Shown here: positions 26,562 through 33,295 of the stretch, piece after piece | How the letters are laid out: the number at the start of each line of letters is the position of its first letter | Position numbering within the stretch: position 1 is the first letter of the stretch | NCBI GenBank assembly: GCA_016841525.1 | Contig: JAENYZ010000003.1 | Span: 434,001-498,000, forward strand | DNA: 64,000 bases | Reading direction: 5' to 3' | Source of the DNA: Anaerolineaceae bacterium | Lineage (GTDB): Bacteria > Chloroflexota > Anaerolineae > Anaerolineales > Anaerolineaceae | The notes under the pieces: generated by a model | The model's database searches: none | Seen by the model: the letters and a program-made list of their open reading frames with translations, nothing else | Told to the model about the DNA's origin: nothing | Made by a program: the position numbers and the translations under genes

Positions 26562-26589
26562 ATTTTAGCAAAATTTCCGAGATTGTCAA
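26562..26589 (-). promoter_or_regulatory. Strong sigma-70-type promoter of the rsgA leader
   Basis: TTGACA (26589-26584), a 16-bp spacer and TAAAAT (26567-26562) on the minus strand. Transcription would begin near 26555, about 480 bp before the rsgA ATG. It follows the riboflavin-transporter operon stop at 26688, so rsgA has its own promoter. Confidence 0.6.
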
Positions 26590-26615
26590 GCTGCTCCACA
26601 TATCACTAGCTTTCG

Positions 26616-26645
26616 ATCGATTGATCCACGATTGAATCAATCGAT
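26616..26645. repeat. 10-bp perfect palindrome upstream of the rsgA promoter
   Basis: ATCGATTGAT (26616-26625) and ATCAATCGAT (26636-26645) form a 10-bp inverted repeat with a 10-nt loop. It lies 27 bp upstream of the -35 box. No T-run follows on either strand, so an operator is more likely than a terminator. Confidence 0.4.
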
Positions 26646-26687
26646 GATGCCTTTATTGTGATTTAATCATCTGTTGTAGCCAAATAC

Positions 26688-27455
26688 TCAACTCATTGCT
26701 TGGGTATCACGCAAGCTGTCACGCAGTTGATGTGCCAGGCTGCTAAACTCGGGTAAATAACGCATTTCAGGTTTACGTGGACGTGGAAGATCAATGATTA
26801 GTTCCAATTCAATTCTGCCTGGACGCTGTGAAAGCACCAGGACTTTATCCGAAAGGTAGATGGCTTCGGAGATAGAATGGGTGACCATCAACACAGTTTT
26901 TCGCTTCGCCTGCCAGATTTGGAGCAGTTCATCCCCCATCACCTCCCGTGTTAGCGCATCCAGAGAGCCGAAGGGTTCATCCAGCAAGAGGATGTCCGGG
27001 TCATGCATCAGGGATCGTGCAATTGCAACGCGCTGTGCCATGCCCCCTGAAAGATCACGTGGGTAAGCTGACTCAAAACCTTCCAAACCTACCAATTTGA
27101 TTAAGTCATGAGCTTGAGCGTCAATCTCATCCCTGGGTAAATCCGCTAATTCAAGGGGGAGACTCACATTTTCCGTAACACGGCGCCAGGGCATCAAATT
27201 TGGTTTTTGGAATACCAGACCAACCTGGTCATGATGATTGTGAAAATGGAACTGCCCTTTGGTCGGGGGAACGAGACCGGCAAGGACGCGCAGTAGGGTG
27301 CTCTTGCCACTGCCCGAAGGACCGATCAAAGTGGCAAAGGTGTTGGCTGCCAGGTTGAAAGAAAGGTCACTCAAGGCGTGGACAACGCCGCTGGCGTCAC
27401 TGAAGATGACCTCAAGCCCCTCTACGCTTAATGCAATTTCAGGGGAGGAAGTCAT
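26688..27455 (-). CDS. ABC transporter ATPase of the riboflavin importer
   Basis: A 255-residue ATPase of the nitrate/taurine/HMP type. Walker A is 45-52 (GPSGSGKS), the signature is LSGGMAQR, Walker B is ILLLDEPFGSLD and the switch His is in MVTHS. I chose the ATG at 27455; the longer frame from 27506 reads through the end of the binding-protein gene with unlikely residues. It overlaps the substrate-binding gene by 17 bp and is last in the FMN-riboswitch operon. It energises the RibX-type permease. Confidence 0.85.
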   Translation of the reverse strand: MTSSPEIALSVEGLEVIFSDASGVVHALSDLSFNLAANTFATLIGPSGSGKSTLLRVLAGLVPPTKGQFHFHNHHDQVGLVFQKPNLMPWRRVTENVSLPLELADLPRDEIDAQAHDLIKLVGLEGFESAYPRDLSGGMAQRVAIARSLMHDPDILLLDEPFGSLDALTREVMGDELLQIWQAKRKTVLMVTHSISEAIYLSDKVLVLSQRPGRIELELIIDLPRPRKPEMRYLPEFSSLAHQLRDSLRDTQAMS

Positions 27456-28422
27456 TTGTAAAAACCTTTTCAAGCTCGAGGGGGGATTCAAGCAGCCCCA
27501 TTTCAAGCATCACCGTTTGCATATTTTCCCAAGCAGCCGGGTCGCTGTAACCGGGTTGTTCTAGTTGCCAGAGTTTGATCGATTCAGTTAAGACTTCTTT
27601 TTGAAGGGCTTCATCCGCTTCTTCCAAATTTTCTATGTATTTTTTGCTGATTTCGTAGGCTTCTTCAGGGTCTTCAGCTGCATCTGAAATGCCCTTGAGA
27701 AGCGCTTCATTGAATGCTCGAACCGATTCCGGTTCTTCCTGAATCGTTTTTTCGTTGGTCACAAGTCCATTTGCCACAAGCTTTAGATAATCTGCAACCG
27801 CGATCACATCGACGTCATAGCCCTGGGAGCGCAGTACCGATGGCTCGTTGGCAAGGTAGATCACCGCAGATTGGACCTGTCCTGACACAAGGGCTTCAAC
27901 CTGGTTAAACCCAATAGAAACCAGGGTCAGGTCTTCTTCCACTAATTGCGCTGAATCCATTAAGGCGCGGAATCCAATATAGCTCGCACCGTACAGCCCT
28001 GGAATACCTACAGATTTCCCTACTAAATCCTGGGGAACAGTGATATTTTGCTCACTGAGTGAGACCACGCCCACTGGAAATTCCTTGTACCAGGCTGCCA
28101 CGTAGGTTATGGGCAATCCCTGGGCTCTTGCCAGCAAAACCTGTTCGCCGCTGGCAATTGCAAAGGTCTGCTCGCCAGCGCCAATTAATGCCACAGCGTC
28201 GGCTTCGTTGCCATACTCCAGTTCCACCTCAAATCCGGCATCACGGAAATAGCCCTTTTCAATTGCCACATACACCGGTGCAAACTGGATATTGGGGATG
28301 TACCCCATTGTCAACCGGGTTGGGATGATTTCGGGTTCATCCGCCAGGTTGATGGATTGACAGGCAGAAAGGATGATCGTGCTGGTCAAGAGAAAAGCGA
28401 TTAATGTCATTTTTTTTGTCAT
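27439..28422 (-). CDS. ribY: RibY-like substrate-binding lipoprotein
   Basis: A 327-residue NMT1/THI5-like binding protein. A signal peptide ends in the lipobox LSAC. Mature sequence TMGYIPNIQFAPVYVAIEKG is typical of the family that binds pyrimidine or riboflavin-like molecules. The ATG at 28422 (M-T-K-K) is preferred over an in-frame start at 28500, which lies inside the permease gene. The FMN riboswitch at the head of this operon makes riboflavin or a precursor the best guess for ligand, as reported for RibXY in Chloroflexota. Confidence 0.8.
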   Translation of the reverse strand: MTKKMTLIAFLLTSTIILSACQSINLADEPEIIPTRLTMGYIPNIQFAPVYVAIEKGYFRDAGFEVELEYGNEADAVALIGAGEQTFAIASGEQVLLARAQGLPITYVAAWYKEFPVGVVSLSEQNITVPQDLVGKSVGIPGLYGASYIGFRALMDSAQLVEEDLTLVSIGFNQVEALVSGQVQSAVIYLANEPSVLRSQGYDVDVIAVADYLKLVANGLVTNEKTIQEEPESVRAFNEALLKGISDAAEDPEEAYEISKKYIENLEEADEALQKEVLTESIKLWQLEQPGYSDPAAWENMQTVMLEMGLLESPLELEKVFTNDFLP

Positions 28423-28450
28423 CGATCTTAAGTCCTCAAATTGATAATTA

Positions 28451-29257
28451 TTATTTAGCCTCATCGCGCCATGACTGCCAGGATAAGACCTGTGTTTCAA
28501 TCAGCAAGACCAATCCATATAAGGACATGGCGATCACAGCCAGGGTGATCACAGCAACAAAGACTAGGGCAGTGTCGTACTGCCCGCGTCCAACGTTGAT
28601 CAAAAAGCCAAGCCCACGGTCAGCGCCGACCAGTTCTCCAACCACTGCACCGATGACAGAAAGCGTAGCACCCACGCGCAAGCCGCCCAGAAAGATTGGG
28701 AGGGCAGCGGGTATTTCGAGTTTTGTCAGTGTCTGGAACCTTGAGGCTTTTAGAGAGCGCATCAGGTCGCGTAGATCCTGGGGGACTTCCCGCAAACCAA
28801 CCACGGTGTTGATCAATACCGGGAAAAACACGGTCAGACTGCAAATCAGGATTTTCGAGAAAATGCCGGATCCGAACCAGATCACCAAAAGAGGGGCAAT
28901 AGCGACGATCGGGATGGACTGGCTGGCGACCAGGTAAGGGGAGATCAGGTTTTCCAGAGCTGGCGATTTTGCGATCAGGTATCCCAGCACAGTTGCAACA
29001 GAACCGCCCAGGAATAAACCAGCCAGGACTTCTGAGAGCGTTGCAAGACTGTGCTGCAATAACTGTCCGCTTTCAAGAGAACGCAAAAATCGTTCCCAGA
29101 CCAGCCCAGGTCCGGGCAGGATAAAAGCCGGCAGGTCAAAAATGCTGGCGGCAGCAGACCAGATTAAAATACCAATCACCAGGGAAAGGAATAATATTAA
29201 AATCCGTTTTAGCGGACGGGCTTTGTGAAGTTTTGAGATTGATCCTGCTGCCGACAT
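28451..29257 (-). CDS. ribX: RibX-like ABC permease for riboflavin
   Basis: A 268-residue binding-protein-dependent permease. The EAA loop (DLMRSLKASRFQTLTKLEIP, about residue 165) is clear, and about six membrane spans are visible starting near residue 17. It is first in the operon and directly behind an FMN riboswitch: the riboswitch's final hairpin ends seven bases before its ATG, covering the GGGGA ribosome site. This context, and family membership with ThiX/SsuC-type permeases, gives the riboflavin assignment. Confidence 0.8.
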   Translation of the reverse strand: MSAAGSISKLHKARPLKRILILFLSLVIGILIWSAAASIFDLPAFILPGPGLVWERFLRSLESGQLLQHSLATLSEVLAGLFLGGSVATVLGYLIAKSPALENLISPYLVASQSIPIVAIAPLLVIWFGSGIFSKILICSLTVFFPVLINTVVGLREVPQDLRDLMRSLKASRFQTLTKLEIPAALPIFLGGLRVGATLSVIGAVVGELVGADRGLGFLINVGRGQYDTALVFVAVITLAVIAMSLYGLVLLIETQVLSWQSWRDEAK

Positions 29258-29263
29258 AAAGAA

Positions 29264-29455
29264 AATCCCCGGAAATAGATTCGGGGCAAGAGATCGCGTT
29301 ATAGAACGCAGATACCTTCTTTCATTCGGACTCTAACCGCCGGCACCGGTATTTCACCGGTTCATGTGCTGTTTGGCACTCGTGGGCTGCCCAATTTCTG
29401 GGATTACCACCGGTCGGGAATTGGGCCTGACGACCCTCACCCTGCCCCGAAGGAT
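29264..29455 (-). promoter_or_regulatory. FMN riboswitch (RFN element) with sequestering hairpin
   Basis: The minus strand carries the RFN consensus: ATCCTTCGGGGCAGGGTG at 29455-29438, then a GACCGGTGGTA-like block, AGCCCACGAG, ACCGGTGAAATACCGGT and finally AGTCCGAATGAAAGAAGG near 29331-29314. Downstream, CCCCG...CGGGG (29287-29267) forms a hairpin followed by ATTTTCTTT and ending just before the ribX ATG. FMN binding would favour this hairpin and shut off transporter expression by termination or by masking the ribosome site. Confidence 0.92.
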
Positions 29456-29477
29456 TTGTTTATTTAATTCTGAATGA

Positions 29478-29506
29478 AGTATATCTGGTGAAGAATGTAA
29501 TGTCAA
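29478..29506 (-). promoter_or_regulatory. Promoter of the riboflavin-transporter operon
   Basis: TTGACA (29506-29501), a 17-bp spacer and TATACT (29483-29478) on the minus strand. The start point near 29470 lies about 15 bases before the first base of the FMN riboswitch, as expected for a riboswitch leader. Confidence 0.75.
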
Positions 29507-29544
29507 TGAAAGTGTAAAGGCTTGATTTGTGAATGGTGAGTGGT

Positions 29545-29672
29545 TATCAGGTAATTGGTATTAGGTACCAGGTATTGGGTATCAGGCGATTTGTTATCAG
29601 GTTATCATTTAATAATTTCAGCTGAAGTAAATAGCTACAAGCTACAAGCTACAAGCTACCAGCTATCAGCTA
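29545..29672. repeat. Simple tandem repeats: GGTATYAGG-like and GCTACAA heptamers
   Basis: At about 29545-29610 an imperfect GGTAT(C/T)AGG theme repeats. At 29634-29672 the heptamer GCTACAA repeats about five and a half times, decaying to GCTACCA and GCTATCA. The two tracts together with the promoter blocks fill the gap between the riboswitch and nurA. They are slippage-type repeats, not CRISPR. Confidence 0.6.
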
Positions 29673-29684
29673 ATAACTTTCACC

Positions 29685-29729
29685 TTGTCGTCAAGCACAA
29701 AAGCCATTAAAATAATCAAACAAATGTTC
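29685..29729 (+). promoter_or_regulatory. nurA-herA-rad50 promoter with SOS-box-like operator
   Basis: TTGTCG (29685-29690), a 17-bp spacer and TAAAAT (29708-29713) form a promoter. The motif AAACAAATGTTC (29718-29729) lies over the expected start point, where a repressor would block initiation. The same 12 bases occur at the rarA promoter. Confidence 0.5.
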
Positions 29730-29748
29730 CAACTTAGATGAGGGAAGC

Positions 29749-30936
29749 ATGCCCGTCAACCTGCTCGACATTCAGAAAAAACTAAAGGGGTTCAGCGCCC
29801 AGGCTTTGGCGCGCAGAGAAGAAATTGCCGTCCGCCAAAAAGAAGTCACGGACTTAATCCAGGGCTATGCCCATCGATTGGATGAGCTCAAAGCCAGGGT
29901 CAGCTATGCAGCGGATGTCGTCAGGCATTTACGTTGTGCGCTGCCGGTCGATGAACCGCTGGATACGGTTGTTCCCAAACCCCCACTGCCAAAAAAATTC
30001 ACCGTGATGGCTGCAGATGGGTCCCAAATAAATCCCAGCCGACATGCCAGGGTGGCTTTTTGTGTGATCAATGTTGGGCTGATCAAAATGGTGCGCGGTT
30101 CAGGCTTAACCCCGGAGATTTACACACAAAGCCAGCTTCTCGATTACGATTCGCTGTTCACCCCGTCAGGCGTCTTGATCTCTGAGGGGATGGTGGCGCT
30201 CAAGCGCGACTTGCGTGAACGCGAAGCGCTGGCTGATCTGGCAGAAGATCTGCTTTTACCCGCCATTTCAATGACAGATGGCCCCCTTGAGCTGTATCGG
30301 GAACCACAAGAATCAAGGGAATTTGAAAAGACCCTGGATCAGTACCTTGGGGTTCTAAAACGATTGCATGAACAAGGATTGATGACACTGGGCTATGTGG
30401 ACAAGCCGGGCAGCAGCCTGATTGGGCAGCTACTGGAATTAGTGGAGCTCAGTGATCAAGATTTGGAAGCCTACAGCCATCGCCAGCGGAAATTTGCCGG
30501 GGTGAATGACGTCAGGCTTCTGTCTGATTTGCTGGTTAACCCGGGGGATCGATCGGCAATTTTTGCCATCCACTCTGAAACATCACGAAGGTTTAAAGGT
30601 GACCTGGCGCTGCATTTCTTTTACCTGAATGTTGGGTCGCCCGGGAAAGCTCATTTAGCCCGTGTGGAAATTCCAGCCTGGGTAGTCTGTGACCATGATC
30701 TCGTTGGCATTCTGCAGGCAGTGCTCACTGAGCAGACATGCATCATGGGGTCACGACCCTATCCTTACATTTTACACAGGGCGCATGAGGTTGCCGTGGT
30801 GACGCTGCCCGAGCATCAGCACGTGGAGGAAATGATCGTGGCAGAATTTGACCGGCGGGGTATTTCCGTGGATGAGAAATCGAACAAACAATATCACAAG
30901 GACTTAGATACAACGAAAACGAGGTATCAGGGATGA
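29749..30936 (+). CDS. nurA: NurA-family DNA repair nuclease
   Basis: A 395-residue NurA-domain nuclease. The key DGS motif (MAADGSQ, Asp-90) and a second acidic motif (MTDGPLELY) fit the manganese-dependent active site, and a late DHDLVG block completes the domain. NurA works with HerA to resect DNA ends at double-strand breaks. It heads an operon with an unknown gene, herA and a Rad50-like gene, overlapping the next gene by 4 bp (ATGA). The first 85 residues are helical and may bind HerA. GAGGGAAG serves as ribosome site. Confidence 0.9.
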   Translation: MPVNLLDIQKKLKGFSAQALARREEIAVRQKEVTDLIQGYAHRLDELKARVSYAADVVRHLRCALPVDEPLDTVVPKPPLPKKFTVMAADGSQINPSRHARVAFCVINVGLIKMVRGSGLTPEIYTQSQLLDYDSLFTPSGVLISEGMVALKRDLREREALADLAEDLLLPAISMTDGPLELYREPQESREFEKTLDQYLGVLKRLHEQGLMTLGYVDKPGSSLIGQLLELVELSDQDLEAYSHRQRKFAGVNDVRLLSDLLVNPGDRSAIFAIHSETSRRFKGDLALHFFYLNVGSPGKAHLARVEIPAWVVCDHDLVGILQAVLTEQTCIMGSRPYPYILHRAHEVAVVTLPEHQHVEEMIVAEFDRRGISVDEKSNKQYHKDLDTTKTRYQG

Positions 30937-31529
30937 GCGAAATTGAAATTGGGCGCTTGCTGCGCTCTGGCACAACCGGGTTTGTTGTTGGCTGCAAGGT
31001 AAACCAGTTAAATGCGCCAGGTTTTGGTGCCATGGTCAGGGTGCCGCTGGAAGCACAGTACCAGGTTTACGGAGTGATCTATGATATTCACATTGAGGAT
31101 GACGGGTTGGTGCGGCAGTTGATCACTGCCCAGGACGTACCTGAAGAAGTGCTGAGAGACAACCGGGAAAACCGAAATGTGCCTGTTGAAATTGGCGTTC
31201 TAGCGCTGGGTTATGAGCAGGAGAGGCGAATATTCCACCTGCTGCCGCCAAGACCGCCGTTAAGCCTGGATGCGATCTTCTTATGCAATCCGGGTGAGGT
31301 GGCACATTTTACCAGCGCAGGACGCTTTGGTTATTTTCGCCATATGCTGCGTGATAGAGACAAGCCAGTAGAGGAACTTTTGGCAGCGCACCTGTACCAG
31401 GCTCGGGCAGCCCAGGTGGATGCGGGTAATGAAGACTGGTACCAAATGGCGGTGGGAGAATTGATCACCCTGATGCGGGATGATTACCAGGGTTTGATCA
31501 AGACCCTCAGCGCAGTCAGCGAGATTTAA
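30933..31529 (+). CDS. Unknown protein encoded between nurA and herA
   Basis: A 198-residue soluble protein I do not recognise as a named family. The first 80 residues (RLLRSGTTGFVVGCK, PGFGAMVRV, QVYGVIYDIHI) resemble a small beta-barrel like the HAS domain at the N-terminus of HerA; the rest is helical. It overlaps nurA by 4 bp and ends one base before herA, so its production is tied to both. It may be a HerA- or NurA-binding adaptor. This is inference from position and the barrel-like start. Confidence 0.65.
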   Translation: MSEIEIGRLLRSGTTGFVVGCKVNQLNAPGFGAMVRVPLEAQYQVYGVIYDIHIEDDGLVRQLITAQDVPEEVLRDNRENRNVPVEIGVLALGYEQERRIFHLLPPRPPLSLDAIFLCNPGEVAHFTSAGRFGYFRHMLRDRDKPVEELLAAHLYQARAAQVDAGNEDWYQMAVGELITLMRDDYQGLIKTLSAVSEI

Positions 31530-31530
31530 G

Positions 31531-33294
31531 ATGATCAATGCGGATTTAGATAGGAATGGCAGTGAGATGAGTGAACAAAGTGTTTCAAGCTCTGTAGAAG
31601 CGAAAAAACCGATTGGCTACATTGTTGGCGGCGGCCTGAAGGCGAACTTACAGGCGCGCCTGACCGTCCCTGCACAAAAGGTGCAGGAAGGGGCTTTTGT
31701 GGTGGTCGAAAGTGGAAACTGGTTATTTTACGGGCTTGTGACGGATATGCAGCTCGGTTCTACCGATCCGCGCTTTGCTGATGAGCAAACCGAAACCCGC
31801 CTGCCCCCTGAATTAGCGAAACTCCTCCATGGTCAAACCCTGTTCACCAACCTCGAGGTTATGGCAGCATTGATGATGGAACAGGGACCGGATATGGATG
31901 AAGATCCTGAAGCTTATCAAGCCTGGTTCCAAAAGGTGATGGAAGAAGAAATTCGCCCTGAACCTGTTAAAACCGTTCCGCAGCACCATGCCGAGGTGCG
32001 CTTGGCAGGTGCCGGGGACATCGCCGAGATTTTTGGCAAAGAAGGCGAGAAGGGGTACTTCCGCATTGGGGATACCATTGAGGGCGGACATCCCGTGTGT
32101 GTGGACCTGGACAAGCTGGTTCAGCGTTCATCTGGTATTTTTGGTGCAACGGGTACTGGCAAATCCTTCCTGACCCGGGTGATACTCGCCGGCTTAATCA
32201 AACGGGATAAGACGGCTGTGTTGATTTTTGATATGCATAACGAGTACGGTCCGGACGACACTGCATCAGATACCGGCATGCGTGTGCCGGGTTTGAAGGC
32301 GAAATTCCCATCTAAAGTGCGCATGGTTGGTTTGGGACGAGGTGCAACCATCCGCGGTAAGACACCAGATTACACCCTGGAAATTGCGGAGTCGGATATC
32401 AAACCGGAAGACGTGATGATGCTCGCACAGGAGTTGAACTTGCGTGAGACCACGCCGACCACCCTGGAAGCTTTGAGAGCCAGTTTTCATGAAACATGGT
32501 TCCAAGAATTTAAACAAATGCGCACCAATGCCTATGAATTTGATGAAGACGGCAAGCGTGTGCCAGCGCCAGACAGTGTTGAAGCCTGGGCAAACGAAGC
32601 CGGGGTACACCCGGGTGCGGCGGAAGCGCTTCATTCCAAACTGCGCCGCTTATTCAACGCGCCTTACATTGTTGAACAGCCGGCAGCAAATGCGCTGCAG
32701 CAAATGATCGATAACCTGGATAACGGACAGCACGTTGTGCTTTCTTTTGGAAAACATGAAACCGACCTGGATTATTTGTTCGTTTCCAACCTGATCACCC
32801 GCCGGATCCGGGATGTGTGGGAATACCGAACGAACAACTTCCGCAGCGGGCACCAGGGCGCGACGGAACCCCGTCCGCTGGTGATTGCGGTTGAAGAAGC
32901 TCACAAACTGCTCAACCGTGAGATGGCATCTCAGACCACCTTCAGCACCATTGCACGGGAAATGCGCAAATACTACGTCACTTTGCTGATCATTGACCAG
33001 CGTCCATCACAGATTTATGACGAAGTGATGTCGCAATTGGGCACGCGTATTACAGGCTGGCTTGGCGACTCCGATGATATTCAATCAGTCCTGACCGGTT
33101 TAGCCGGCAGAGAAGCCCTGCGCGGTATGCTGGCGCACTTGCAGCCAAAAGAGGAAGTGCTCATGCTGGGGTGGGGTGTACCGATGCCCATTGTGGTTCA
33201 CTCTCGCCGATATGATGATGCATTTTGGGAAGAATTGCTTGAAAAGAAGGATCGCCGCAGCAATCGTGATATTTTGAAAGACATAGGATTCTAA
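31531..33294 (+). CDS. herA: HerA-like hexameric DNA helicase/translocase
   Basis: A 587-residue HerA/FtsK-superfamily ATPase. A HAS-barrel region (about 25-90) precedes Walker A at 205-212 (GATGTGKS), Walker B with Glu-455/456 (VIAVEE), and an arginine-finger-like REMRKYY...IIDQRPSQ segment. The protein translocates on DNA and drives NurA. Start uncertain: the ATG at 31531 lies one base after the previous stop with a weak ribosome site; an in-frame ATG at 31567 has AGGA ten bases upstream. It sits between the unknown gene and the Rad50-like gene. Confidence 0.9.
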   Translation: MINADLDRNGSEMSEQSVSSSVEAKKPIGYIVGGGLKANLQARLTVPAQKVQEGAFVVVESGNWLFYGLVTDMQLGSTDPRFADEQTETRLPPELAKLLHGQTLFTNLEVMAALMMEQGPDMDEDPEAYQAWFQKVMEEEIRPEPVKTVPQHHAEVRLAGAGDIAEIFGKEGEKGYFRIGDTIEGGHPVCVDLDKLVQRSSGIFGATGTGKSFLTRVILAGLIKRDKTAVLIFDMHNEYGPDDTASDTGMRVPGLKAKFPSKVRMVGLGRGATIRGKTPDYTLEIAESDIKPEDVMMLAQELNLRETTPTTLEALRASFHETWFQEFKQMRTNAYEFDEDGKRVPAPDSVEAWANEAGVHPGAAEALHSKLRRLFNAPYIVEQPAANALQQMIDNLDNGQHVVLSFGKHETDLDYLFVSNLITRRIRDVWEYRTNNFRSGHQGATEPRPLVIAVEEAHKLLNREMASQTTFSTIAREMRKYYVTLLIIDQRPSQIYDEVMSQLGTRITGWLGDSDDIQSVLTGLAGREALRGMLAHLQPKEEVLMLGWGVPMPIVVHSRRYDDAFWEELLEKKDRRSNRDILKDIGF

Positions 33295-33295
33295 T

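Noticed and set aside
29545-29672. Possible CRISPR array
   Set aside because: The units are 7-9 bp, adjacent, and without spacers. These are simple tandem repeats.
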